NCBI GenBank assembly: GCA_030148705.1 | Contig: JASBSY010000017.1 | Coordinates: forward strand, 62,001 to 126,000 | DNA: 64,000 nucleotides | DNA from: Pukyongia sp. | GTDB taxonomy: Bacteria > Bacteroidota > Bacteroidia > Flavobacteriales > Flavobacteriaceae | Reading direction: 5' to 3' | Part shown: positions 27,604 through 36,428 of the stretch, piece after piece | How positions within the stretch are numbered: the first letter of the stretch is position 1 | Layout of the letters: each line of letters starts with the position of its first letter | Made by a program: the position numbers and the translations under genes | Notes under the pieces: generated by a model | Seen by the model: the letters and a program-made list of their open reading frames with translations, nothing else | Told to the model about the DNA's origin: nothing | Database searches by the model: none

Positions 27604-28927
27604 TATCGCCGTAGGATTAGATATCGGAACAACAAAGATTGTCGCGATGATCGGGAAGAAGAATGACTATGGTAAAATGGAGATTCTGGGCATTGGAAAA
27701 TCCAAGAGCCTGGGTGTTCACAGGGGCGTTGTAAACAATATCACCCAGACCATAAAATCTATTCAGCAGGCCGTGCAGGATGCAGAGACCTCCTCGGGAA
27801 TGAAGATAGGGGAAGTAGTGGTCGGGATTGCCGGACAGCACATAAGAAGCCTTCAGCACAGCGATTATATCACCCGGAGCAACAGCGATGAAGTTATAGA
27901 TGAAGACGATATCGAGCGGCTTTGCAATCAGGTACACAAACTGGTTATGTTACCGGGAGAAGAGATTATCCACGTGCTTCCCCAGGACTACAAAGTAGAC
28001 GGACAAGCCGAAGTAAAGGAACCTATCGGGATGTATGGCGGCAGGCTGGAAGCTAATTTTCACGTGGTTGTAGGGCAGGTTTCTTCCATCCGGAATATTG
28101 GTCGATGTGTTAAAAGTGCAGGACTGGAACTCTCCGGTATAACGCTGGAACCGCTGGCATCAGCCAATGCGGTCTTAAGTCAGGAAGAGAAGGAGGCAGG
28201 AGTGGCACTCATCGACATAGGAGGAGGGACCACCGATCTGGCAATTTTTAAGGATGGTATTATCAGGCATACGGCCGTAATTCCTTTTGGAGGTAATGTA
28301 ATTACTGAAGATATCAAAGAAGGCTGCAGCATAATTGAAAAGCAGGCAGAGCTTCTGAAGATAAAGTTTGGTTCAGCCTGGCCGGGGGAGAACAAGGACA
28401 ACGAGATCGTTTCCATTCCGGGCCTGAGAGGCAGGGAGCCTAAGGAGATCACCTTGAAGAACTTAAGTAAGATAATTCACGCCAGGGTAGTCGAGATTAT
28501 TGAACAGGTTTACCTGGAAATCAAAAACTACGGGCATGAAGAACAGAAGAAAAAACTAATCGCCGGCATCGTTCTTACGGGAGGTGGTGCACAGCTAAAG
28601 CATTTAAAGCAATTGGTGGAATATATTTCCGGAATGGATACACGAATTGGATATCCCAATGAACATCTAGCCGGGGATAGTGATTCGGAAACCACCAGTC
28701 CGATGTACGCTACAGCCGTGGGATTGGTACTCAGCAGCTTGAATAAAAGAGAGCCGGGCAAGGGAATCAAGGCCATAGTCGAGTCTGAGATGAATTCTGA
28801 AAACGGCTCAGTGCAAACAGCAGTTCAGGATGAAGACGAAGCAGACCATCGGGCCCCTAAAGACCGTAAACGGTTTTTTGATAAATGGGCTGAAAAATTT
28901 AAAGAATTTCTGGATAACGCCGAATAA
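27590..28927 (+). CDS. ftsA: Cell division protein FtsA
   Basis: FtsA is the actin-like membrane anchor of FtsZ. The 445-residue protein begins MEHDNIAVGLDIGTTKIVA; an in-frame ATG at 27584 would add two residues. The phosphate-binding loops are GLDIGTTK and DIGGGTTDLA, with GIVLTGGGAQL later. The C-terminal stretch ends in a basic/aromatic amphipathic segment (RKRFFDKWAEKFKEFLDN), the membrane-targeting helix. Confidence 0.95.
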   Translation: MEHDNIAVGLDIGTTKIVAMIGKKNDYGKMEILGIGKSKSLGVHRGVVNNITQTIKSIQQAVQDAETSSGMKIGEVVVGIAGQHIRSLQHSDYITRSNSDEVIDEDDIERLCNQVHKLVMLPGEEIIHVLPQDYKVDGQAEVKEPIGMYGGRLEANFHVVVGQVSSIRNIGRCVKSAGLELSGITLEPLASANAVLSQEEKEAGVALIDIGGGTTDLAIFKDGIIRHTAVIPFGGNVITEDIKEGCSIIEKQAELLKIKFGSAWPGENKDNEIVSIPGLRGREPKEITLKNLSKIIHARVVEIIEQVYLEIKNYGHEEQKKKLIAGIVLTGGGAQLKHLKQLVEYISGMDTRIGYPNEHLAGDSDSETTSPMYATAVGLVLSSLNKREPGKGIKAIVESEMNSENGSVQTAVQDEDEADHRAPKDRKRFFDKWAEKFKEFLDNAE

Positions 28928-28976
28928 AGTGCTATCCGATAATTAAAAGACATAAAAACCTCGCAAAACAAAACAT

Positions 28977-31037
28977 ATGAGCAGCAAAACCGAATTCGAC
29001 AACATTTCTTTCGATCTGCCGAAAAATCAGTCTAACGTCATAAAAGTAATTGGAGTTGGCGGTGGAGGAAGTAACGCAATTAATCACATGTTTAGCCAGG
29101 GGATTAAAGGCGTTGACTTTGTAATTTGTAATACCGATGCTCAGGCCCTTGAGAATAGCCCGGTGCCTATCCGGATTCAGCTTGGTGTTTCTCTTACCGA
29201 AGGTCTTGGAGCCGGTGCCAATCCTAAGATTGGTGAACAATCGGCAGTTGAGAGCATGGAGGAAATAAAGAATATGCTTACCACCAATACCAAGATGATC
29301 TTTATCACTGCCGGTATGGGTGGAGGTACAGGTACGGGAGCGGCACCCATCATCGCCAAAATGGCTAAAGAATTAGATATTCTTACCGTGGGGATTGTAA
29401 CCATACCATTTCAATTCGAGGGAAAGCTGCGTAACGACCAGGCCATGATAGGGGTGGAGAACCTTAGGCAGAATGTCGATTCGTTAATTGTGATCAACAA
29501 TAACAAGCTTCGTGAAGTATACGGGAATCTCGGTTTCAAGGCCGGATTTAGCAAAGCCGATGAGGTCTTGGCCACAGCAGCAAGAGGAATTGCCGAGGTA
29601 ATTACACATCACTATACCCAGAACATCGACCTTCGGGATGCCAAAACGGTATTGGCAAATAGCGGAACGGCTATCATGGGAAGTGCCAGCGCAATTGGTA
29701 ACAACAGGGCTGCCGATGCTATTAGTAAGGCACTAGACTCTCCCTTACTTAACGATAATAAGATAAAAGGTGCCAAGAACGTATTGCTGCTTATTGTTTC
29801 GGGTACTGAGGAGATCACCATAGACGAAATAGGTGAGATTAGCGATTATATACAAGAAGAGGCCGGACACAGTGCTAATATCATTATGGGGGTTGGAGAA
29901 GACGAAACCCTGGACGGGGCAATTTCCATAACAGTTATTGCCACAGGTTTCAATGCCGAACAGCAGGATGAGATCGTAAACACCGAATCGAAAAAAATTA
30001 TTCACACTCTGGAGGAAGAGCAAAGAGCAGAACAGGTGCTTAATCCTAAAGCTACGGCTTCTCCGGTAGATATTCCGAAGAAACCTTCCGAAACCAAAAC
30101 AACAACTAAAGCGCCGGAGGTTATTAAACACACCCTCTTCGAGGTAGAAGATGAAGCCGATGCCGTGGAAGACCGGGCAGACAAAGAGGATCCGATCGAT
30201 GAAGCAGCAGCAGTCTATAAATTCGAGAATTACATCGAAACTACCGAATTGCTGAAGAATATCGATGTTACCTTCGAAGAGATCGACATTCATCATTTGG
30301 CCGAATTCGAGCAGGTAATGATTAACGAAATCGATGTAAATGAGTTCGTAATAGTTGAGAAAAAGGAAGAGATCAAGGTAAAAGCAGAAACAGAAGCGCC
30401 GAACAAATCACAAGATAAAACTCCTGAAGATTCAGCCGATGAGCAAATGCTGATGTTCGATTTACCGGCCTATTCGACTTCAAAACCCGATCGATCGGTT
30501 GAAAGCGTAGAGGATTTGGATGCTGAGATGGAGGAGGAATACGAATTTTCAGAGGTCGATGACATTGAAGTAAAGGACCATCTGGAAGTGGTGCCGGTTA
30601 CCGAATTTTCGGAAGATGGGGTAAAGCGATACAGTCTGGATGACTACCAGGAGGTGGAATCCATGCTGAATGAGGCCAAACCAAAGAAACGGGAAGAAGA
30701 AGAAATAGAATTCAAGACCAAGACCGTAGAGGCTCCGGCGAAAAAAGAAGAGGAGGATGAGGGTCCGGCCGATCCACTTAATTCGCCTATCTCCAAGTTG
30801 TTAAAAGATAGAACCGAAGAGCGCAAGAAAAAGATGAAGGAGTTTAATTACAAATTCAGAAACAGCGCTTCCAAGATAGAGGACATTGAGAAACAACCCG
30901 CGTATAAGCGTATGGGAATAGATTTAGACGACACCAAGAATGCCGATACATCTATTTCGAGAACTTCAGTCGATACAGACGACGATGATATTGAGCTTCG
31001 CTCTAACAATTCTTTTTTGCATGACAATGTAGATTAG
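28977..31037 (+). CDS. ftsZ: Cell division GTPase FtsZ with a very long acidic linker
   Basis: FtsZ polymerises into the division ring. The GTPase core occupies about residues 1-335, with the tubulin signature GGGTGTG at 115-121 and the T7-loop region near DLRDAKTVLAN. It is followed by a highly charged, Glu/Lys-rich, probably disordered linker of about 300 residues (about 345-640) and a conserved tail (YKRMGIDL, then LRSNNSFLHDNVD). At 686 residues it is nearly twice the size of E. coli FtsZ (383), entirely because of the linker. Last gene of the dcw operon, followed by a strong terminator. Confidence 0.95.
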   Translation: MSSKTEFDNISFDLPKNQSNVIKVIGVGGGGSNAINHMFSQGIKGVDFVICNTDAQALENSPVPIRIQLGVSLTEGLGAGANPKIGEQSAVESMEEIKNMLTTNTKMIFITAGMGGGTGTGAAPIIAKMAKELDILTVGIVTIPFQFEGKLRNDQAMIGVENLRQNVDSLIVINNNKLREVYGNLGFKAGFSKADEVLATAARGIAEVITHHYTQNIDLRDAKTVLANSGTAIMGSASAIGNNRAADAISKALDSPLLNDNKIKGAKNVLLLIVSGTEEITIDEIGEISDYIQEEAGHSANIIMGVGEDETLDGAISITVIATGFNAEQQDEIVNTESKKIIHTLEEEQRAEQVLNPKATASPVDIPKKPSETKTTTKAPEVIKHTLFEVEDEADAVEDRADKEDPIDEAAAVYKFENYIETTELLKNIDVTFEEIDIHHLAEFEQVMINEIDVNEFVIVEKKEEIKVKAETEAPNKSQDKTPEDSADEQMLMFDLPAYSTSKPDRSVESVEDLDAEMEEEYEFSEVDDIEVKDHLEVVPVTEFSEDGVKRYSLDDYQEVESMLNEAKPKKREEEEIEFKTKTVEAPAKKEEEDEGPADPLNSPISKLLKDRTEERKKKMKEFNYKFRNSASKIEDIEKQPAYKRMGIDLDDTKNADTSISRTSVDTDDDDIELRSNNSFLHDNVD

Positions 31038-31056
31038 TAAATGCCCAACTGTAATT

Positions 31057-31099
31057 GAAACCCGGATTCATTTCTTCGTATTCGGGTTTCTTTTTTTTT
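31057..31099 (+). terminator. Terminator of the dcw operon, after ftsZ
   Basis: An 8-bp stem, GAAACCCG (31057-31064) with CGGGTTTC (31083-31090), has an 18-base loop and is followed by nine T residues. Confidence 0.85.
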
Positions 31100-31117
31100 A
31101 AATCGTGCATTATTGAT

Positions 31118-31125
31118 TATCTTCG
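31118..31125 (+). promoter_or_regulatory. Variant -7 box of yqeY
   Basis: TATCTTCG differs from TAnnTTTG by one base. It would give a leader of about 20 bases to ATG 31149 and lies just after the ftsZ terminator. Confidence 0.4.
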
Positions 31126-31148
31126 CAGTCGATTTTTACACGTTTCCG

Positions 31149-31601
31149 ATGAGTTTACAAGAGCAGATAAACGATGCCATAAAAGTTGCGATGAAGGAGA
31201 AGGATACGGTGGCTTTGCAATCGTTGAGAGCGGTGAAATCTGCAATTTTACTCGCTCAAACTGAAACCGGAGCCAAGGCCGATTTAACCGATGAGCAGGA
31301 GTTGAAGTTGCTTCAAAAACTTGTAAAACAGCGGAAAGACAGTGCAGCAATTTACATTGAGCAGGGTCGACAGGACCTGGCCTCCCCGGAGATCGCGGAG
31401 GCAAAGGTCATAGAGCAATTTCTGCCGCAACAATTAAGTGAAGAAGAAATAGCGAAGGAAGTCGATACAATTATAGAAAGATCCGGTGCCAGTTCGATGA
31501 AGGACATGGGACAGGTGATGGGAATGGCGAGTAAGGAATTAGCCGGAAAGGCAGACGGAAAAACCATTTCAACCATAGTTAAAAGTCGCTTATCCGGTTA
31601 G
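31149..31601 (+). CDS. yqeY: GatB/YqeY-domain protein
   Basis: A 150-residue helical protein beginning MSLQEQINDAIKVAMKEKD, with RAVKSAILLAQTE and ending in a typical YqeY tail (MGQVMGMASKELAGKADGKTIS). YqeY resembles the tRNA-binding tail of the GatB amidotransferase subunit; its own function is unknown. An upstream in-frame ATG at 31113 lies before the candidate promoter and gives a non-family extension, so 31149 is preferred. Confidence 0.88.
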   Translation: MSLQEQINDAIKVAMKEKDTVALQSLRAVKSAILLAQTETGAKADLTDEQELKLLQKLVKQRKDSAAIYIEQGRQDLASPEIAEAKVIEQFLPQQLSEEEIAKEVDTIIERSGASSMKDMGQVMGMASKELAGKADGKTISTIVKSRLSG

Positions 31602-31633
31602 TTGGCATGATTTCCGATTAATAAATTAAAAAC

Positions 31634-31707
31634 GGCCGCGTAGTTCAACTGAATAGAATATCAGATTTCGGCTCTGAGGGTTGGGGGTTTGAATCCCTCC
31701 GCGGTCA
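31634..31707 (+). tRNA. tRNA-Arg, anticodon TCG, with unusual 19/56 positions
   Basis: A complete 74-base cloverleaf: acceptor GGCCGCG/CGCGGTC with discriminator A, D stem GTTC/GAAT, anticodon stem TCAGA/TCTGA with loop TTTCGGC (anticodon TCG, reading CGN codons), a 5-base variable loop, and T stem GGGGG/CCCTC. CCA is not encoded. The D loop reads AACTGAATA and the T loop TTTGAAT. The normally invariant G19 and C56 are therefore A and T, which could still pair with each other. All stems are intact, so it is likely functional. Confidence 0.9.
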
Positions 31708-31715
31708 CTACAAGC

Positions 31716-31753
31716 ACAATTCCTGCAACGAAGGTTGCAGGAATTGTTGTTTT
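31716..31753 (+). terminator. Terminator-like hairpin after tRNA-Arg
   Basis: A perfect 14-bp stem, ACAATTCCTGCAAC (31716-31729) with GTTGCAGGAATTGT (31734-31747), has a GAAG loop and is followed by TGTTTT. It lies 8 bases after the tRNA. Confidence 0.8.
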
Positions 31754-31821
31754 CAGAAGAAACCTGAACTTGTTCAGGAGTTTCTGATGAAAACAACGAT
31801 TAGCGCTGCGCCAGCAGTGCT
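31746..31821 (+). other. Two further hairpins downstream of tRNA-Arg, one with tandem G-A mismatches
   Basis: First hairpin (31746-31797): GTTGTTTTCA pairs with TGAAAACAAC, then a symmetric GA/GA internal loop, then AGAAAC/GTTTCT and CTGAA/TTCAG around a CTTG loop. Second hairpin (31802-31821): AGCGCTGC pairs with GCAGTGCT around GCCA. The first overlaps the 3' arm of the preceding terminator by 2 bases. The rest of 31822-31924 shows no gene, only a weak AAAACCA/TGGTTTT hairpin. The function is unknown. Confidence 0.6.
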
Positions 31822-31924
31822 GAATTGTATTTGCAAAGGGGATCGTCCGGGGGAAGCACCAACTTTGTGAAAAACCATCTTTGGTTTTACTTAGAACTGC
31901 CAGGTCGCGTCTAAAATTTTTGTG

Positions 31925-31932
31925 TATTTTCG
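31925..31932 (+). promoter_or_regulatory. Variant -7 box before the gene at 31954
   Basis: TATTTTCG is one mismatch from TAnnTTTG, giving a leader of about 18 bases. No clear -33 element is seen. Confidence 0.35.
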
Positions 31933-31953
31933 GAATTGAATAATCAAAACTTT

Positions 31954-32487
31954 ATGAAAAAGATATTAGGAATAGGATCGAGGATTGAACATCCTCAACA
32001 CGGGAAAGGCGTGGTAACCAACGTCACCTCAAAAATGTATTGGGTTACTTTTATCGATTCAGGACTGGAAACCATTGATATCGATGATGAGTTTACCGTT
32101 ATAGAAGCAGCCGAAGACGAAGTGGATTCGGTGAGTTTTTACGAAGTGGAAAAGAGCCTGAGGGATATTTTAAAAAAATGGAGCGATATAAGCGAGATCA
32201 CACCCATTGCCGATAAGTATAAGGGTGGAACAATGATACTAAAACCCAAGGATGACGGTTTGTCTGTAAAGGAAATACCAATCAACACCTTCTTTCATAA
32301 AATAGTGATGTTAAGAGACCGCCTCAGGGTGATGGAACAGAAAATTAATTCGAGTAAGGCGCTGGACGACCAGGATAAAATAGACTTACAGCAGTATATT
32401 ACCCGTTGTTACGGGAGTCTCACTACCTTCAATGTGCTCTTTAAAAACAAATCCCAGTATTTTGTAGGAGATAGTTCCAAAAATTAA
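31954..32487 (+). CDS. Conserved hypothetical protein with N-terminal Tudor/SH3-like segment
   Basis: A 177-residue cytoplasmic protein. The first 50 residues (IGSRIEHPQHGKGVVTNV, then YWVTFIDSGLETI) look like the small beta-barrel found at the end of UvrD/PcrA helicases and in CarD-type proteins, with the pattern H-x-x-x-G-x-G-x-V. The remainder is mostly helical with no recognised motif. ATG 31954 is preferred over an in-frame TTG at 31936, which falls directly behind the -7 box. I do not recognise a function. Confidence 0.6.
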   Translation: MKKILGIGSRIEHPQHGKGVVTNVTSKMYWVTFIDSGLETIDIDDEFTVIEAAEDEVDSVSFYEVEKSLRDILKKWSDISEITPIADKYKGGTMILKPKDDGLSVKEIPINTFFHKIVMLRDRLRVMEQKINSSKALDDQDKIDLQQYITRCYGSLTTFNVLFKNKSQYFVGDSSKN

Positions 32488-32591
32488 CAGGTTATTCCGG
32501 ACTTTGGAACAGATTTTGACCCAATCAGTATCTACAAGGCAAATTTGTAATAATTTAACGTTTAGTGCGTTACACCTATAGGATTATAATA

Positions 32592-32599
32592 TACATTTG
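32592..32599 (+). promoter_or_regulatory. -7 box of the hydrolase/translocase operon
   Basis: TACATTTG matches TAnnTTTG, giving a leader of about 51 bases to ATG 32654. The -33 element is poor. An 8-bp inverted repeat (GTTCCAAA 32474-32481 with TTTGGAAC 32503-32510) straddles the end of the preceding gene. Confidence 0.5.
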
Positions 32600-32653
32600 C
32601 TCGATTTAACCTAAAAATAAATATTAATCCTTTAACATAACCGGCTTATTTTA

Positions 32654-33562
32654 ATGAGAAGAACTTTAATTAATTATCCCCTGATCTTATTGGCTTTCCT
32701 GTTTTCGTTTACAGTTTATTCACAAGCGCTACCCATCCACCGTGATGGAGAGATCGATAAACTGGGAGAGCTTTACTGTGAAGACCTGCAACTAACGCTA
32801 GAGGCAGAGATCTTTAAAAATTCCAGCTGGAAGCGGCTGGTTGACAATAACCGGATGTCTATTGGAATCGTAGATCTTAGCGACCTGGACGACATTCGCT
32901 ACGCCGGATTAAACGACTCCTACATGATGTACGCTGCCAGTCTGCCGAAGATAGCAGTGCTGCTTGCGGCTATGGATGCTCTGGAAAATGGCGAATTAAA
33001 AGATTCAAAAGAAATTCAAAGAGACATGCGACTTATGATTAGTAAGTCGAATAACCAGGCAACCACTCGTATGATCGACAGGGTGGGCTATGAAAAAATT
33101 GAAGCTGTTCTGCGATTGCCTCAGCACAATCTATATGAAGAAGAGACCGGCGGCGGTTTATGGGTAGGAAAGCGCTATGCTGCAGGCGGCCGAAGATATC
33201 CCGAGCCCCTGAAAGGTCTTAGTCATGCGGCCACCACCAAGCAGGTTTGCAGTTTTTATTATCAACTCGCCATGGGCAACCTGGTGAACGAGGACAGGTC
33301 TAAGCAAATGCTGGATATCATGGAAAACCCCGGCCTTCACCACAAGTTTGTCAACACCCTGGAAAGAGTTGCACCACGTGCAAGACTTTTTAGAAAATCG
33401 GGCTCCTGGAAGAACTACCATTCCGATTCTGTACTGGTTTGGGGACCCGACCGAAAGTACATCATCGTAGCCTTGATAGATGATAGTTACGGCGAGCAGA
33501 TTATCCGAGATTTAGTAATTCCTTTGGAAAAAGTTCTGAAAAAATCGCGTAATTTGATGTAG
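32654..33562 (+). CDS. Exported class-A beta-lactamase-fold serine hydrolase
   Basis: A 302-residue protein with a signal peptide (MRRTLINYPLILLAFLFSFTVYSQ) and the three motifs of penicillin-recognising enzymes: S96-L-P-K99 (SxxK), S132-N-N134 (SxN) and K248-S-G250. The overall spacing fits the beta-lactamase2 family (class A fold) and not low-molecular-weight PBPs. It could be a beta-lactamase, a peptidoglycan peptidase or an esterase; a general-base Glu of the omega loop could not be assigned. It is followed after 19 bases by the translocase-HEAT gene, and a relative (36415-37659) lies on the other strand of the same locus. Confidence 0.75.
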   Translation: MRRTLINYPLILLAFLFSFTVYSQALPIHRDGEIDKLGELYCEDLQLTLEAEIFKNSSWKRLVDNNRMSIGIVDLSDLDDIRYAGLNDSYMMYAASLPKIAVLLAAMDALENGELKDSKEIQRDMRLMISKSNNQATTRMIDRVGYEKIEAVLRLPQHNLYEEETGGGLWVGKRYAAGGRRYPEPLKGLSHAATTKQVCSFYYQLAMGNLVNEDRSKQMLDIMENPGLHHKFVNTLERVAPRARLFRKSGSWKNYHSDSVLVWGPDRKYIIVALIDDSYGEQIIRDLVIPLEKVLKKSRNLM

Positions 33563-33581
33563 TAATTATAGTTACATCAAA

Positions 33582-36428
33582 ATGCTTACTGACCTTTTTA
33601 AAAAGACCTTTGATATAAGAGATGGGGAAATCCGCATCTCTTTTTTTATGCAGTTATATATCTTTCTGCTAATCACGGTCCTTTTAATGGTTAAACCCAC
33701 AATCAACGCCCTATTCCTGTCCAGGTTGGGTTCAGAACAGCTGCCATACGGATATATACTTGTTGCGGTTGTAGCTGTAGTTACCTCCTATTTTTACGGC
33801 AGGGGTGTAAAACGATATTCCCTCAAAGGACTTACTACCGGAACCCTGGTGGTTTTCAGCCTGAGCTTTATGCTGCTGAGTTTTATAATGCACAGTTCCC
33901 TCATGAACGACTGGGTGCTCTATGTGTATTACCTCAGTGTGGCGCTGTTTGCTGTCCTGGTTACGTCCCAGTTTTGGATTATAGCGAATATGGTGTTTAA
34001 TGCCCGGGAAGCAAAACGACTGTTCGGTTTTATCGGGGCAGGAGCCATCGCCGGGGGCATATTTGGAGGATATCTCACCATCGCCCTGGCCTCTACCTTT
34101 GGAAACAAAATTGTGATTCTCGTCGCAGCATTGCTCATACTGTGCTGTATCCCGATTATTCAGGCGGTCTGGAATATGAGAATCCGTAAGCTCAATCGCT
34201 ATATCAGGAATCAACGCAAGCTGGGGCATAAAAAATCCGGGAGCACTCCCTTAAAGATCATTATTTCGTCCAAACATCTTAGTTTTCTAGCAGCAATAGT
34301 TGGGGTAGGTGTAATCATGGCAAAACTGGTCGACTTCCAGTTTAGCGATTTTGCCAATAGAGCAATACCCGACAGCGACGAACTCGCTTCCTTCTTCGGA
34401 TTTTGGTTTTCTACCTTCAATGTAATAGCACTGCTTATTCAGTTGTTTCTCACCAATCGATTGCTTGCCTGGCTGGGGGTAACTACCAACCTGCTAATCC
34501 TCCCATTGGGGATAGCCGCGGGCTGCTTGTTATTTCTTACTGTTCCCGAACTGTGGGTACTTATCATTATTAAAGGTATGGATGGAAGCTTTAAGCAGTC
34601 TATCAATAAAGCCGCCATCGAACTATCCATCCTTCCTATTCCCTTGAATATTAAAAACGAAGCCAAATCCTTTATCGATGTTGTTGTAGACAGTATCGCC
34701 ACCGGTATTGCCGGGCTGATGTTGATCTTCGTGATACGGCGCCTGGAACTAAGCACTTCCTATATCACCGTGATCATCCTCCTGATGTTATTTATCTGGA
34801 TTGTTTTGATTTATAAGTTGCGGGAAGCCTATTTCGAATCTTTCAGACGAAATATCCAGAATTCACTGGAAACAACCGAAAGGGAACAGAGCAGAAAACG
34901 CGAAAACACCACAGAATCGACCATCAAGGTCTTAACCAATGGTTCGGAAAATGAAATTGTCACCTTACTGAGCCGTATGGAGGAGATTCGCCTGAAATCC
35001 TACGAACACCACATTATAAAACTGCTTGATCATCCTTCAGTAAAAGTAAGGACTGCAGCTATCAAACAACTCTATTATTATAAAAAAGGGACGGCGGTTG
35101 AAAAGATCAAACAACTAGTGCATGCAGAAGACGACGAGCTGGTGCACAATGCAATTGAATATCTGTTGCATCACACCTACCTTAGTGACGAAAAGATCTT
35201 CGCCAGTTACCTGAATCATTCAGATGACTACATTTCAAGTGCTGCCTTACTCTCCCTGGCCAAGAATTCTTCCTCCAATGTAAATCTGGCGTCCCGGTTC
35301 GGACTTCAGAAATTGGTAGAGGACAAGATCAGGGAACTTTCAAGGGATGATAACGACCTCAGGAAGGAAGAAATTGCCGATTTGCTGATCGCAGTAGCCT
35401 ATATGAGAGATGAAAAGTACTATTCTTTTATTTCTGCGCATTTTAACAACAAGGATCCCTTCGTTGTAAAACATGCTATTCAGGCAGCAGGCATTACCGT
35501 ACATGAAGCTTTTGTCCCGCATCTAATCGATTTTCTGGCAGAAGACGACTTCAGGAAACATGCTCGAAAGGCACTTAAGAAATACGGAATTAAGATTACC
35601 CAAACCATTCTCGACCTGGATCTGGCGGAAAATTTAAAACAGGAGGTTAAGCCGTATATCCCGGAAGTGATCGAATCGTTTAATAATAGAGAAGCGTACA
35701 AAGTAATGATGCGGCTGCTCCGAAGTAAGGATTTTGTTATCCGTCTCGAAGCCGCGAAGTCTTTGAAGATTATGAGAAATAATGGGCTGAATGTAAAAAT
35801 AGACCAGCGGCAGCTAGTTCGAATAATTCTAACCGAAAGCAAGTTTTACCGGGAATCCATTCACGCCATAGCTACTATCAGGGGAGGGCTCACAGCCGGC
35901 GATACCGTATTTTCGGAGGCAGACGATCGTGAAACCGACCTTTTTATCGCAAGGGAGTTATTAGTAGACATCCTTATGGATCAGCTCGATCAAAGCCTGG
36001 AATGTATCTTTAAACTTCTCAGCCTGAAATACGACCGATCTGACATTGATACTGCCTATTTTGGGCTGAAAAGCGAGGTATACGATACTAAGATCAATGC
36101 CGTTGAATTCCTGGATAACCTGTTACAGGCTCGTCTGAAACACGATATTCTTCCACTTGTTGAATACCATATGATCGATAAGCAGCAAAGCGGAATTTCC
36201 AGCTATGAAGTTCCTCATATCTCTGAAAAAAAGATTCTGAAAAGACTCCTTAAAAACAGGGGCGCTCGAATCAAGGTAGCCGTCTTACGGGTTTTTGAAC
36301 ACTCGGGGGATCGTTCTCAAATTAAACTTATAAAACCGCTGCTTTCTCATAAGAATAAGAAAGTCCGGCTTGCGGCAAGATATGCACAGGATGCCCTAAC
36401 CAAAACCCAGCAAGTTAGTTTGAAGTAA
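33582..36428 (+). CDS. Nucleotide-translocase-like (NTT/Tlc) 12-helix membrane protein fused to HEAT repeats
   Basis: A 948-residue protein. Residues about 20-415 form twelve membrane helices with sequence features of the ADP/ATP translocase family of the MFS clan (for example EAKRLFGFIGAGAIAGGIFGGY in the fifth helix region, and KGMDGSFKQSINKAAIELS). Residues about 440-945 are a soluble alpha-solenoid with repeated HEAT units (LLDHPSVKVRTAAIKQLYYY, KKVRLAARYAQDAL). Such fusions are known in Bacteroidota, but their substrate is not established. It is operonic with the upstream hydrolase and convergent, with a 14-base 3' overlap, with a second hydrolase. Nucleotide transport is inferred from family resemblance only. 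Confidence 0.7.
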   Translation: MLTDLFKKTFDIRDGEIRISFFMQLYIFLLITVLLMVKPTINALFLSRLGSEQLPYGYILVAVVAVVTSYFYGRGVKRYSLKGLTTGTLVVFSLSFMLLSFIMHSSLMNDWVLYVYYLSVALFAVLVTSQFWIIANMVFNAREAKRLFGFIGAGAIAGGIFGGYLTIALASTFGNKIVILVAALLILCCIPIIQAVWNMRIRKLNRYIRNQRKLGHKKSGSTPLKIIISSKHLSFLAAIVGVGVIMAKLVDFQFSDFANRAIPDSDELASFFGFWFSTFNVIALLIQLFLTNRLLAWLGVTTNLLILPLGIAAGCLLFLTVPELWVLIIIKGMDGSFKQSINKAAIELSILPIPLNIKNEAKSFIDVVVDSIATGIAGLMLIFVIRRLELSTSYITVIILLMLFIWIVLIYKLREAYFESFRRNIQNSLETTEREQSRKRENTTESTIKVLTNGSENEIVTLLSRMEEIRLKSYEHHIIKLLDHPSVKVRTAAIKQLYYYKKGTAVEKIKQLVHAEDDELVHNAIEYLLHHTYLSDEKIFASYLNHSDDYISSAALLSLAKNSSSNVNLASRFGLQKLVEDKIRELSRDDNDLRKEEIADLLIAVAYMRDEKYYSFISAHFNNKDPFVVKHAIQAAGITVHEAFVPHLIDFLAEDDFRKHARKALKKYGIKITQTILDLDLAENLKQEVKPYIPEVIESFNNREAYKVMMRLLRSKDFVIRLEAAKSLKIMRNNGLNVKIDQRQLVRIILTESKFYRESIHAIATIRGGLTAGDTVFSEADDRETDLFIARELLVDILMDQLDQSLECIFKLLSLKYDRSDIDTAYFGLKSEVYDTKINAVEFLDNLLQARLKHDILPLVEYHMIDKQQSGISSYEVPHISEKKILKRLLKNRGARIKVAVLRVFEHSGDRSQIKLIKPLLSHKNKKVRLAARYAQDALTKTQQVSLK

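Noticed and set aside
29745-30296. 183-codon frame opposite ftsZ
   Set aside because: A shadow of the FtsZ linker; no family features and no promoter.
31634-31707. tRNA-adjacent genomic island
   Set aside because: No integrase, no duplicated tRNA 3' end within the window, and neighbouring genes look native in composition.
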